Of a DNA stretch of 55,051 nucleotides, positions 39,412-48,541 are shown one piece after another. Every line of letters starts with the position of its first letter. Position 1 is the stretch's first letter. This DNA is from Solirubrobacteraceae bacterium (lineage in GTDB: Bacteria > Actinomycetota > Thermoleophilia > Solirubrobacterales > Solirubrobacteraceae), in the NCBI GenBank assembly GCA_017882405.1, contig JADGPO010000114.1, forward strand, positions 1 through 55,051, read 5' to 3'. The position numbers and the translations under genes were made by a program. Under the pieces are notes generated by a model. The model saw nothing but the letters and a program-made list of their open reading frames with translations. It made no database searches and had not been told where the DNA came from.

Positions 39412-41682
39412 CTAGCCGCCGGCCTCCACGATCGCGCGCCAGATGTTCTCGCCGTTGGCGGGCATGCCCACGTGACGGACCCCGAGGTGCGCCAACGCGT
39501 CGATCACCGCGTTGTGCACCGCAGGCGTGGCGCCGATCGTGCCCGACTCCCCGATCCCCTTGGCGCCCAGCGGGTTGACCGGCGTGGGGGTCTCCATCAC
39601 GACCCGCTCGAACGACGGCATCTCCACCGCCGAGGGGATGCAGTAGGTAACGAGGTCTGAGTGCTGGGGGTTGCCCACGGAGTCGTAGCGAACCTCCTCG
39701 TAGAGCGCCTGCGCGATTCCTGCGGCCAGGCCCCCGTGCACCTGGCCCTCGGCGACCATCGGGTTGATGATCGTGCCCGCGTCGTCGCAGGCGACCATCC
39801 TCACCAGTCGCACCGAGCCGGTGTCCGCGTCGACCTCGACGACCGCGACGTGGGCGCCGAACGGGAACGTCGGCTGCTCGGGCTTGAAGTCGGTCTCCGC
39901 GCTCAGCTCTGCCAGCCGGCCGTCGGACTGCAGCCGGTCGGCTAGCTCGGCCCAGGCGAGCGCCGGCTCGGGCCCGCCGGTGACATGGAAGCTCCCCGAG
40001 TCGAGGTCAAGCACCATGTCCTCGGGGCTGGCCTCCAGCGCGTCGGCGGCCAGCTGCTTGGCACGCTCCACCAGGATCTCGGATGCCTGGCCGGCGGCGG
40101 CGCCGCCGATCTGGGTCGACTTGGAGCCGTAGGTGCCGGTGCCGCGCGGCACCCGGTCGGTGTCGCCGGCGATCACCTGGATCTTCTCCGCGTCCAGTCC
40201 GGTCCGCTGGGAGACGATCTGGGCGAACGTCGTCTCGTGGCCCTGGCCGTGGGAGAACGAGCCCGTGCGCACGATCGCTCCGCCGTCCTCGGTGATCTCC
40301 ACGGCGCCGAACTCGCCCTCGCCGATCCCGTTGGTGATCTCCACGTACACGCTCAGCCCGATGCCCAGCAGCGTGCGCGAGCCGTCGGCCCGGCGCTGCT
40401 TCTGCTGGCGGCGCAGATCCTCGTAGCCGGCCTGCTCCAGCGCCCGCTCCAGGGCCCCGGCGTAGTCGCCGACGTCGTACTTGGTGCCGGCGGCGGTGGT
40501 GAACGGGAACGCGTCGGCGGCGATGAAGTTGCGCCGCCGGAGCTCGGCGGGATCCAGCCCGGCCTCGGCGGCGAACATGTCGATCGCCCGCTCGATCATC
40601 TGACTGGCCTCCGGCCGCCCGGCGCCGCGCACCGGCCCCGTGGGGGTGGTGTTGGAGACCACCGCGGTGATGTCGACCTCGATCTTCGGGATGTCGTAGA
40701 CGCCGCTGGACATCATCTGGGTGAGGACGGCCAGGAACGCGCCGAGGCCGGGATAGGCGCCCGAGTCCTGGAGGATCTTGCATCGCAGCGCCTGGAGCTT
40801 GCCGTCGGCGGTGCCGCCGAGCTCGAAGTCGATCCACTGGGCGCGGCCGTGGTGCATGGCCACCATGTGCTCGCTGCGCGTCTCGGTCCAGCGGACGGTC
40901 CGGCCGGTCTTGCGGGCCAGCCAGCCCATCAGGATGTCCTCGACGTCGATGCCCTTGCCGCCGAAGCCGCCGCCGACGTCGGGCGCGATCACGCGAACCT
41001 GCTCGGGCTCGAGGCCCAGTGCCTGTCCGAGTACCGCCTTGTCCTGATGCGGGGTCTGGGTGGAGAGCCAGATCGTGAGCTTGCCGTCCTGAAACTCGGC
41101 GACCGTCGCGCGCGGCTCGATCGGGAGGGCGAGCAGACGCGGGCTCTCGTTGGATCCGGAGATGACGATCTCGCAATCGGCCAGCAGCCCGTCGTCGGGA
41201 TCCTGCGCGGGGATCCGCAGGCAGGTGTTGGACTCGGCGGGGCCGAACAGCAGCACCTCGTCGGTGGCTGCCTTGCGGACGTCGGTCACGACGGGCAGCG
41301 ATTCGTACTCCACGAACACCATCTCGGCGGCGTCGACCGACGCGTCGCGGGACTCGGCCAGCACGACGGCCACGATCTCGCCGGCGAAGCGCACCTTGTC
41401 GGAGGCGATCGCCGGCCGGTACATGCTCTCGTGGACCTGCAGCATCGGCGGGGGAGGACTGGGCGGTAGGCCGATATCGTCAGCGGTGAACACCTGCACG
41501 CCGGGCAGCGCGCGGGCCTCGCCGGCGTCGATCGAGGTGATCCGGCCGTGGGCCACGTGAGAGCGCACGAACGTCACGAACAGCGCGTCCTGCGCGCGCT
41601 GGTCGTCGACGTAGCGCCCCTGTCCGAGGAGAAAGCGTGGGTCCTCGCGGCGGCGAATCCTCTGTCCGATTCCGGTGGGCAT
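39412..41682 (-). CDS. Xanthine dehydrogenase/CoxL family molybdopterin-binding large subunit (orphan)
   Basis: The 756-aa protein shows the fold of the large subunit of molybdenum hydroxylases. RREDPRFLLGQGRYVDD starts the domain, VRVIAPDVGGGFGGKG binds molybdopterin, and Glu712 in GAKGIGESGTIGATPAV is the catalytic base. The active-site loop reads GPVRGAGRPEA, close to form II CoxL-like enzymes and lacking the AYxCSFR motif of true CO dehydrogenase. No FAD (medium) or 2Fe-2S (small) subunit gene is next to it. It probably oxidises an aldehyde or N-heterocycle. The stop of the crotonase gene is 16 bases upstream. Confidence 0.87.
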   Translation of the reverse strand: MPTGIGQRIRRREDPRFLLGQGRYVDDQRAQDALFVTFVRSHVAHGRITSIDAGEARALPGVQVFTADDIGLPPSPPPPMLQVHESMYRPAIASDKVRFAGEIVAVVLAESRDASVDAAEMVFVEYESLPVVTDVRKAATDEVLLFGPAESNTCLRIPAQDPDDGLLADCEIVISGSNESPRLLALPIEPRATVAEFQDGKLTIWLSTQTPHQDKAVLGQALGLEPEQVRVIAPDVGGGFGGKGIDVEDILMGWLARKTGRTVRWTETRSEHMVAMHHGRAQWIDFELGGTADGKLQALRCKILQDSGAYPGLGAFLAVLTQMMSSGVYDIPKIEVDITAVVSNTTPTGPVRGAGRPEASQMIERAIDMFAAEAGLDPAELRRRNFIAADAFPFTTAAGTKYDVGDYAGALERALEQAGYEDLRRQQKQRRADGSRTLLGIGLSVYVEITNGIGEGEFGAVEITEDGGAIVRTGSFSHGQGHETTFAQIVSQRTGLDAEKIQVIAGDTDRVPRGTGTYGSKSTQIGGAAAGQASEILVERAKQLAADALEASPEDMVLDLDSGSFHVTGGPEPALAWAELADRLQSDGRLAELSAETDFKPEQPTFPFGAHVAVVEVDADTGSVRLVRMVACDDAGTIINPMVAEGQVHGGLAAGIAQALYEEVRYDSVGNPQHSDLVTYCIPSAVEMPSFERVVMETPTPVNPLGAKGIGESGTIGATPAVHNAVIDALAHLGVRHVGMPANGENIWRAIVEAGG

Positions 41683-41698
41683 GGGCGGACGTCCTTTC

Positions 41699-42496
41699 CT
41701 AGGGGTCGACGAACTCGGCCGGTTGATGGGAGAAGCCGGCCGCCGCGGCGGCCAGCTGGTTGGGCGAGCCGATCAGGCCCAGCTGGAGCTCGGCCTCCAG
41801 CGCGAGGGTGTCCTGCGCAGCCGCGGTCCAGGACTCGTCGAGCAGCCGCTTGGCGCCGCGGACGGCGTCCGGGGAGCGGGCGGCGATCTCGTCCGCGAGC
41901 TCGCGGGCGGCCGCGAGCGGATCCTCGCTCACCCGCGTCACCACCCCCAGCCGCTGGGCCTCGGCGCCGTCGAACACGCGGCCGGTGAAGGTCAGCTCCT
42001 TGGCCACGTCGATCCCGACCAGCCGCGGTAGCGCGCGGGTGATCGACATGTCGGGGATCAGGCCCCATTTGACCTCCATCACCGACAGGCGGGCGTCCGG
42101 GGCGGCGATCCGGATGTCGGCGCCGAGCGCGATCTGCAGCCCGCCGCCGAAGCAGTTGCCGTGCAGGGCGGCGATCACCGGCATCGGCAGGGTTCTCCAG
42201 TCGTGGGCCGAGCGCTGAAAGTAGTTGGGCACCTCGTCGCGGATCCGGTCGGTCAGGCCCGCCGGGCCGCCGCCGGACTGCATGATGCTCACGACATCCA
42301 GGCCCGAGCAGAAGCTGGGCCCGTCGCCGTGCAGGACCACTGCGCGTACCCCCGGCTCAGAGCGGAGCCGCTCGGCGGCGGCGATGATCTGATCGAACAT
42401 CGCCACGTCCAGCGCGTTGTGCTTTTCGGGACGCGTGAGCGTGACCACGGCGACGTGGTCGGAGATTTCGATCCGGACACGCTCGGGCTCGGTCAT
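41699..42496 (-). CDS. Enoyl-CoA hydratase/isomerase (crotonase) family protein
   Basis: The 265-aa crotonase-fold protein has the LTRPEKHNALDVAMFD N-terminus, an oxyanion hole from GDGPSFCSGLDVVS and HGNCFGGGLQIALGADIRI, and the C-terminal helices. Active-site acids appear in SVMEVKWGLIPD, where hydratases often have two Glu; the pattern is nearer to dienoyl-CoA isomerases or related enzymes. It acts on an acyl-CoA, possibly in side-chain or ring-cleavage product oxidation. The frame continues upstream over the MOSC gene without homology; ATG 42496 is the start. It lies ten bases after the MOSC stop. Confidence 0.87.
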   Translation of the reverse strand: MTEPERVRIEISDHVAVVTLTRPEKHNALDVAMFDQIIAAAERLRSEPGVRAVVLHGDGPSFCSGLDVVSIMQSGGGPAGLTDRIRDEVPNYFQRSAHDWRTLPMPVIAALHGNCFGGGLQIALGADIRIAAPDARLSVMEVKWGLIPDMSITRALPRLVGIDVAKELTFTGRVFDGAEAQRLGVVTRVSEDPLAAARELADEIAARSPDAVRGAKRLLDESWTAAAQDTLALEAELQLGLIGSPNQLAAAAAGFSHQPAEFVDP

Positions 42497-42506
42497 GGTG
42501 CGGACA

Positions 42507-43283
42507 CTAAACGTCTGCGACCTCGACGGCGTCGCCGACCCGCACGACGCCGCCCTGCAGGACCTCACCGTAGATCCCGAAGGGCAGCGGCTCGGTGCTC
42601 TGCATCTCGCCGCGGTAATCGCGCAGGATGTCCAGCGTCGGCAGATCGACGTCGCCGGTCTCGGCGTTGCGCGACGTGACCAGGCAGCGTCCGATGTTCC
42701 CGCGCATCCGCAACGTCGCCTCGCCGACCCGCACCCGGCGCCCGATCCAGCCGTCCTCCGCGTGAGCGGATACACCGTCGACCTCGATCAGCATCCGAAA
42801 GCGCCGCGTGTCGACCGCGTCGCGCTCGGCGACCTCGGCGAGCCGGTGCAGCGATGAACGGGAGATGATCGAGGTCGCCCCCGCGCGGCCGCGGTCGGCC
42901 CCGATCTCCGGAGCGACCAGCGCCAACGGCTGGTCGAAGTGCGCCGACAACGCCGCCGACCAGGGGCCGTGCAGCTCCCGTGCCGGGCGCTGGCGGGAGA
43001 GGAACCGCGTCTGCAGGACCTCGCCGTACTCCACGGTGCCCGCCACGCGCACGCCGTCGGGGAAGCGCAGCTCGAGCGTGCCGGCGTCGGGGTCGTAGCG
43101 GGGCACGATCGCGTGCAGCTCGCCCAGCCGCTTGGCGTTGACCATCGAGCCGCGTTCGTCGATCAGGTAGAAGGCGCGGTTGCCGCGGGCGCCCCGCTCG
43201 TCCAGCTCGATCGTCTCGACGGACTCCAAACGCATGCCCTTGACCGGTGTCGTCGCCAGCGCGCAGACGGTGATGGCCGTCAT
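42507..43283 (-). CDS. MOSC domain-containing protein
   Basis: The 258-aa protein has an N-terminal MOSC beta-barrel domain (ALATTPVKGMRLESVETIEL) and a C-terminal MOSC domain with the conserved cysteine in GRCLVTSRNAETGDVD. MOSC proteins bind molybdenum cofactor or carry sulfur, for example mARC-type reductases and YiiM/YcbX. Its position one gene away from a molybdenum hydroxylase subunit may be meaningful, for cofactor sulfuration or an independent Mo reductase. ATG 43283 overlaps the ABC exporter stop by four bases. Confidence 0.85.
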   Translation of the reverse strand: MTAITVCALATTPVKGMRLESVETIELDERGARGNRAFYLIDERGSMVNAKRLGELHAIVPRYDPDAGTLELRFPDGVRVAGTVEYGEVLQTRFLSRQRPARELHGPWSAALSAHFDQPLALVAPEIGADRGRAGATSIISRSSLHRLAEVAERDAVDTRRFRMLIEVDGVSAHAEDGWIGRRVRVGEATLRMRGNIGRCLVTSRNAETGDVDLPTLDILRDYRGEMQSTEPLPFGIYGEVLQGGVVRVGDAVEVADV

Positions 43284-45076
43284 GCCGCGGCCTGCTCGGC
43301 CCAGTCGCGGTACAGCTCCCAATAGCGGCCGCCCATGTCCAGCAGCTCCTGGTGGGTGCCCTGCTCGACGATCTCGCCGTACTCCATGACGAGGATCCGG
43401 GCGGCGTTGCGGATCGTCGACAGCCGGTGGGCGATCACGATCGAGGTGCGGCCGGCGACCAGCCGGCGCAGCCCCTCCTCGATCAGACTCTCGGTGTGCA
43501 CATCGACGTTGGCGGTGGCCTCGTCGAGCACCAGGATCCGCGGGTCGGCGACCAGGGCGCGGGCGAAGGCCACCAGCTGGCGCTGACCGGCCGACAGCTG
43601 GACCCCGCGCTCGCCGACCTGGGTGTCGTAGCCGTGCTCGAGCGCCATGATGAAGTCGTCGGCGCCGACGGCGCGGGCTGCCTCACGGACCTGGCTGTCG
43701 GTGGCGTCGCGGCGGCCGAAGGAGAGGTTCTCCCGGACGGTGCCGCTGAACAGGAAGCCCTCCTGCGGCACCATGCCCATCTGCGAGCGAAGCGATTGTG
43801 CGGTCACCGAGCGCAGGTCGTGGCCGTCGACGAGCACCGCTCCCTCCGTCGGGTCATAGAAGCGCGCCACCAGCTTGGCGAACGTCGACTTGCCCGCGCC
43901 GGTCTCACCGACCAGGGCGATCGTCTGCCCGGGGACGATGTGCAGGTCGATGTCGCGCAATGCCCAGGCGCCGTCAGGGTCGGACCCGTACTGGAACGAG
44001 ACGCCGCGGAACTCCAGCTCGCCGGCGATCCGCGGCAGCTCGACGGCGTCCGGGGCGTCGACGAGCTCCGGCTGCTCGTCGAGCAGGCCGAAGATCTTGT
44101 CCAGCGCCGCCATCCCCGACTGGTAGGTCGTGTAGAGCTGGGAGAGCTGCTGGATCGGATCGAAGAAGTTGTTCAGGGCGGCGATGAAGGCGAACACCAC
44201 GCCCGTCGAGGTGTGGCCGTTGATCGCCTCCAGCCCGCCGACAAGCAGGATCTCGACCGTCACGAGCGCCGACAGCAGCTCCACCGCCGGGAAGTAGGCG
44301 GCGTTGAGCTTGACCGTCACCATGTTCGCCTCGCGGTTGTCCTCGTTGAGCTTGCCGAACTCGTCGATGTGACGCTGCTCCTGCCCGAACGATCGCACCA
44401 CCCGGATCCCCGAGAGCGTCTCGGCGAGGTAGGCGGTGATGGTGGCGATCTTCTCGCGCGTGAAGCGGTAGGCGTCGGCCGAGGCGATCCGGAAGACGAG
44501 CGCGCCGACGAACAGGACGGGCAGCGCCAGGAACGTCAGCAGCGCCAGGTGGAAGTCGAGCACGAGCAGGATGGCCACCACACCGAAGAGCGTCAGGCTC
44601 GACTGGATCAGCGTGGCCAGCCCGTCCTCCACGAGCTGGTCCAGGGCCTCAACGTCGTTGGTCATGCGGCTGATCAGCCAGCCGGCGCGGTTGCGCGAGT
44701 AGAAGCCGATCGAAAGCGACTGCAGGTGGGCGAACAGCTTCAGCCGCAGGTCACGCAGCGCCCGCTGGCCGACCCAGCCCACCAGATAGGTCTGCGCGTA
44801 CGTGCACAGGCCGTACACGACGGCCGAGATCAGGAACACGACCACCACGACGTCCAGCACACCCGTGTCGTGGTGGCGAATGCCCTGGTCGATGGCCACC
44901 TTGGCCAGCGGCGCGGGAGCTAGTGCGGCGGCGGTCGCCAGCACCAGCGAGGCGAACATCGCCAGCACCCGCCAGCGGTACGGCGCCAGGATCTCGGCCA
45001 GGCCGCGCAACTTGCGCCCGCGTCCGCCGGTCTGGCGCAGGCGCCGCCGCAGTTCGGAATAGGAGAGCACGCTCAC
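43280..45076 (-). CDS. ABC exporter half-transporter with consensus catalytic site
   Basis: The 598-aa protein has a six-helix transmembrane domain (residues about 30-330) fused to an ATPase. Walker A is GETGAGKST, the signature LSAGQRQLVAFARAL, Walker B ILVLDEATANVD with catalytic Glu, and the switch His is in VIAHRLSTI. It overlaps the second half-transporter by four bases. The two NBDs are not equivalent (see the partner), so they should form an asymmetric heterodimer of the TM287/288 or BmrCD kind, exporting lipids, peptides or drugs. Confidence 0.92.
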   Translation of the reverse strand: MSVLSYSELRRRLRQTGGRGRKLRGLAEILAPYRWRVLAMFASLVLATAAALAPAPLAKVAIDQGIRHHDTGVLDVVVVVFLISAVVYGLCTYAQTYLVGWVGQRALRDLRLKLFAHLQSLSIGFYSRNRAGWLISRMTNDVEALDQLVEDGLATLIQSSLTLFGVVAILLVLDFHLALLTFLALPVLFVGALVFRIASADAYRFTREKIATITAYLAETLSGIRVVRSFGQEQRHIDEFGKLNEDNREANMVTVKLNAAYFPAVELLSALVTVEILLVGGLEAINGHTSTGVVFAFIAALNNFFDPIQQLSQLYTTYQSGMAALDKIFGLLDEQPELVDAPDAVELPRIAGELEFRGVSFQYGSDPDGAWALRDIDLHIVPGQTIALVGETGAGKSTFAKLVARFYDPTEGAVLVDGHDLRSVTAQSLRSQMGMVPQEGFLFSGTVRENLSFGRRDATDSQVREAARAVGADDFIMALEHGYDTQVGERGVQLSAGQRQLVAFARALVADPRILVLDEATANVDVHTESLIEEGLRRLVAGRTSIVIAHRLSTIRNAARILVMEYGEIVEQGTHQELLDMGGRYWELYRDWAEQAAA

Positions 45077-46845
45077 AGGAGGGCGGGTGGGACGAGTTCA
45101 GGCGTCTTGCGCGTGAGGAAGACCTGGTCGGGGAGACCTTGGGCGACGATCTCGCGATACAGCTCGGAGCTCTGCAGCAGCTCATCGTGCGAGCCGTCGG
45201 CGACCACCCGGCCGGCCTCCAGCACCACGATCCGGTCGGCCAGCGCGATCGTGGACAGGCGGTGGGCGATCACGAACGTGGTGCGATCGACCATCACCTC
45301 CTGGAGCGCATTCTTTATTTCAGACTCTGTGGAAGCATCCACGGACGAGGTGGCGTCGTCGAGCACCAGGATCCGCGGCTCGGCGAGGATCGCCCGGGCG
45401 ATGGCGATCCGCTGGCGCTGGCCCCCGGACAAGGTGAGTCCGCGCTCGCCGATCATCGTGTCGTAGCCCTTGGGCAGGCGCTCGACGAAGCCGTCGGCCT
45501 GCGCGGCGACGGCGGCGCGCTGCACCTCCTCGCGGCTGGCGTCGCCGCGGGCGTAGGCGATGTTGTCGTGCACAGTGGCCGAGAACAGGAAGGGATCGTC
45601 GGTGACCACGGCCAGCTCGCGCCGCAGGCTGTCCAGCTGCACCGAGCGCACGTCGGCGCCGTCGATGAGGACAGCCCCGGTGCTCACCTCGTACAGCCGC
45701 GGCAGCAGCGACACCAGCGCCGACTTACCCGAGCCCATGGCGCCGACGAGGGCGACCGTCTGGCCGGCGGGCACATCGAGGTTGACATCCGACAGCGCCG
45801 GGGTGATGCCGCCCTCGAAGGTCAGCCCGACGCCTTCAAAGCGCACGTGCCCGTTACCCTGGGGCAGCGGCGGCGCGTCGGGCGCGTTGACGATCGTCGG
45901 CTCGCGGTCGAGGATCTGGAAGATCCGCGCTCCCGAGGCGGTCGAGCGCTGGGCGGCGCCGAGCATGTAGCCGAGCGTGCGCATCGGCGAGATCAGGATC
46001 AGCAGGTAGGCGTAGAAAGCGGTGAACGCGCCGACCGAGAGCGTGCCGTGGATCACCTGGCGCCCGCCGAAGAGCAGGATCGCCGCCAAGCCCAGATTGG
46101 GTAGGAAGCTGATCATCGGCGTGTAGAACGCCTGGATGCGGGTGGCGTAGACCTGCTGCTCGAACACTCGCTCGGTGGAGTTCTCGAAGCGCTCGTACTG
46201 ACGTGCCTCCTGCGCGAAGGCCTTGACCACCCGGACGCCGGAGACGTTCTCCTCGGTGTCGGCGGTCAGCTCGGCGATCCGCTGCTGGGCCTCCTGCATC
46301 GCCGGCTTTGACTTGTGGCCGTAGCGGTGGGCGATCAGCACCACGAAGGGGACGGGCGCCAGCGAGATCGCCGCCAGCCCCGGTTGCAGCGCGAACATCG
46401 CCACCGCCGCCAGCAGGATCGTGACCAGCGACTGGGCGATGAAGATCAGCCCGTAGCCGAGGAAGAAGCGCACCGACTGCAGGTCGACGGTGGCCCGCGA
46501 CAGCAGCTGGCCGGTCTGCTGGCGGTCGAAGAACGACAGCTCGAGGCGCTGCATGTGGTTGTACAGCGCCGTGCGCAGATCCATCTCCACGCCCAGTGAC
46601 ACCTGGCCCGCGACCAGCCTGCGCAGCACGCTGAGCACCAGCCGGATGAGTCCGGCGCCCAAGATGGCCAGTGCCAGCAGCAGCAGCTCGTGGTGATGGC
46701 GGGCGCGGACCGCGTTGATCGCCAGGCCGGTCAGGTAGGGGATCAGGACGGTGCCGGCGAGCGCTCCTCCGGCGAGCACGAACGACCAGATGACCCCACG
46801 TCGGTAGGGTCCGAGGAAGCCGAGCAGTCGCCGAAAAGTGGACAC
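45073..46845 (-). CDS. ABC exporter half-transporter with degenerate Walker B (DD)
   Basis: The 590-aa half-transporter has TM helices in residues about 20-310, then an NBD with Walker A GAMGSGKSA, signature LSGGQRQRIAIARAI and Walker B ILVLDDATSSVD. The catalytic Glu is replaced by Asp, the known mark of the degenerate site in heterodimeric exporters. GTG 46845 is chosen; the ORF runs upstream to 46998 but crosses into the divergent promoter. TATACT lies seven bases before the GTG and no Shine-Dalgarno is present, which indicates a leaderless mRNA. It is first in a chain of five - strand genes ending with the Mo hydroxylase subunit. Confidence 0.9.
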   Translation of the reverse strand: MSTFRRLLGFLGPYRRGVIWSFVLAGGALAGTVLIPYLTGLAINAVRARHHHELLLLALAILGAGLIRLVLSVLRRLVAGQVSLGVEMDLRTALYNHMQRLELSFFDRQQTGQLLSRATVDLQSVRFFLGYGLIFIAQSLVTILLAAVAMFALQPGLAAISLAPVPFVVLIAHRYGHKSKPAMQEAQQRIAELTADTEENVSGVRVVKAFAQEARQYERFENSTERVFEQQVYATRIQAFYTPMISFLPNLGLAAILLFGGRQVIHGTLSVGAFTAFYAYLLILISPMRTLGYMLGAAQRSTASGARIFQILDREPTIVNAPDAPPLPQGNGHVRFEGVGLTFEGGITPALSDVNLDVPAGQTVALVGAMGSGKSALVSLLPRLYEVSTGAVLIDGADVRSVQLDSLRRELAVVTDDPFLFSATVHDNIAYARGDASREEVQRAAVAAQADGFVERLPKGYDTMIGERGLTLSGGQRQRIAIARAILAEPRILVLDDATSSVDASTESEIKNALQEVMVDRTTFVIAHRLSTIALADRIVVLEAGRVVADGSHDELLQSSELYREIVAQGLPDQVFLTRKTPELVPPALL

Positions 46846-46930
46846 TTCAGAAAGTATAGTTGGGTTCCGCTTACTCCTTTGGACCGCCGCCGGCCCCGAC
46901 CGCCACCACCCCCGAGGAGGAGCCGGCCAC
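46845..46930. promoter_or_regulatory. Divergent promoter region with overlapping -10 boxes
   Basis: AAGTATAGT at 46852-46860 contains TATAGT on + (46855-46860) and TATACT on - (46858-46853), so the two -10 hexamers overlap by four bases. The - box is seven bases from the GTG of the ABC gene (leaderless); the + box leaves about 64 nt of leader for mdlC 2. A GAGGAGGAG Shine-Dalgarno stands ten bases before ATG 46931. No strong -35 is seen on either side. Only one polymerase could occupy the site at a time. Confidence 0.5.
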
Positions 46931-48541
46931 ATGACCACCGTCCGGGAAGCCACGTTCGAGCTGTTCCGCGCCCACGGGATGACGACGATCTTCGGCAATC
47001 CCGGCTCGACCGAGCTTCCGATGCTCGCCGACTTCCCGGAGGACTTCAGCTACGTCCTCGGCCTGCAGGAGCTCGTCGTCGTGGGCATGGCCGACGGCTA
47101 CGCCCAGGCCACCGGGCGCCCCGCGCACGTCAACCTGCACACCGCCCCGGGGGTGGGGAACGCCATCGGCGGGATCTTCAACGCCCACGCCAACAAGTCC
47201 CCGTTGGTGATCACTGCCGGCCAGCAGGTGCGCGCCCAGATCACGATCGAGGCCAACCTGACCAACCGCGATGCGATCGTCACGCCCAGGCCCTACGTCA
47301 AGTACAGCCACGAGCCGCCGCGCGCCCAGGACGTACCCGGCGCACTGGCCCGGGCGATCGCGCACGCCTCGCTGCCGCCGCGCGGACCCGCATTCGTGTC
47401 GATCCCGATGGACGACTGGACCCAGGAGGGCGACGCCGACCGCTCCGAGCCGGCCATCGCCCGCCGTCTCAACGGCCGCGCCGCACCTGACCCCGACGCT
47501 CTGGCGGAGCTGGCCGCCCGGCTGGGCGCCGCCGCCTCGCCCGTGCTGGTCGCCGGCCCCGACGTCGATGCCTCCGGCGGCTGGGACCATGCGGTGGCGC
47601 TGGCCGAGAAGCAGCGCCTGCCGGTGTGGGCCCCGCCCGCCACCGGCGGCTCGCGGATCGGCTTCCCCGAACGCCACCCGAACTTCATGGGCGTCCTGCC
47701 GCCCGCGATCGGGCCGCTGGCGGAGGTGCTCAAGGAGCACGACCTGGTGCTGGTCGTCGGCTCCTCGGTGTTCGCCTACTACCCGTACATCCCGGGGCCG
47801 CTGCTGGGCCCTGACACCGCGCTCGTCGCGATCACGTCCGATCCCGGCGACGCGGCGCGCGCGCCGATGGGCGACGCGATCGTGGGCGATGTCGGCCTCG
47901 CCCTGGAGCGCCTGGTCGAGCTGGTGCCCGAGTCCGACCGAGTGGCGCCGGCGCCCCGGCCCGAGCCCGGCGATCCTCCGGCGGCCGATCCGCCGGACCG
48001 CCTGAGCGGCTCACAGGCGATGGCGGCGCTCGCCGCCGCCTGGCCGTCGGACGGGATCGCGGTGCTGGAGGCGCCCTCGTCCACGATGTCGCTGCGCAAC
48101 CGGCTGCGGCTGTCATCGCCGGGCAGCTACTACTTCGGCGCCAGCGGCGGCCTCGGGTTCGGGATAGCGGCGGCCGTGGGGGTGCAGCTGGCCCAGCCCG
48201 AGCGCCCCGTGGTGTGCGTGCTCGGCGAGGGCTCGGCCCAGTACGGGATAACCGCGCTGTGGAGCGCCGTCGCCTACCGGCTGCCCGTGACCTTCCTGGT
48301 GCTGCGCAACGACGAGTACGCGATCCTCAAGTGGTTCGCGATGCTCGAGCAGGTGTCGGGTGCGCCCGGACTCGACCTGCCCGCTCTCGACGTCGCCGCC
48401 GTGGCGCGCGCCTACGGAATGGACGCTCGCGAGGTCGGCGACCCCGATGAGCTGACCGAGACCCTGCGCCAGGCGATCGCGGCCGACGACGGGCCGCGGC
48501 TGGTGCAGGTGCCGGTGGCGCCCGGTATGTGGATGGAGTAG
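46931..48541 (+). CDS. mdlC: Benzoylformate decarboxylase-like ThDP enzyme (paralogue 2)
   Basis: The 536-aa three-domain ThDP enzyme has TTIFGNPGSTELPML (active-site Ser), GLQELVVVGMADGYAQ (Glu), NLHTAPGVGNAIGG (His) and GFPERHPNFMGVLPP (second His), all as in benzoylformate decarboxylase. The metal motif reads VLGEGSAQYGITALW, with Glu in place of the usual Asp of GDGS, and continues LVLRNDEYAILKWFA. The Glu variant may still bind Mg2+. Expected reaction: arylglyoxylate to aryl aldehyde and CO2. It has a good ribosome-binding site, and the next small gene overlaps its stop. Confidence 0.85.
   Translation: MTTVREATFELFRAHGMTTIFGNPGSTELPMLADFPEDFSYVLGLQELVVVGMADGYAQATGRPAHVNLHTAPGVGNAIGGIFNAHANKSPLVITAGQQVRAQITIEANLTNRDAIVTPRPYVKYSHEPPRAQDVPGALARAIAHASLPPRGPAFVSIPMDDWTQEGDADRSEPAIARRLNGRAAPDPDALAELAARLGAAASPVLVAGPDVDASGGWDHAVALAEKQRLPVWAPPATGGSRIGFPERHPNFMGVLPPAIGPLAEVLKEHDLVLVVGSSVFAYYPYIPGPLLGPDTALVAITSDPGDAARAPMGDAIVGDVGLALERLVELVPESDRVAPAPRPEPGDPPAADPPDRLSGSQAMAALAAAWPSDGIAVLEAPSSTMSLRNRLRLSSPGSYYFGASGGLGFGIAAAVGVQLAQPERPVVCVLGEGSAQYGITALWSAVAYRLPVTFLVLRNDEYAILKWFAMLEQVSGAPGLDLPALDVAAVARAYGMDAREVGDPDELTETLRQAIAADDGPRLVQVPVAPGMWME

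Noticed and set aside
39412..41682. Aerobic CO dehydrogenase large subunit
   Set aside because: The AYxCSFR active-site loop of true CoxL is absent (VRGAGRP instead) and CoxS/CoxM genes are missing.
43352..44923. 523-codon ORF on the + strand
   Set aside because: It is the mirror of the ABC exporter gene. His/Val/Gln-rich sequence without domain features.
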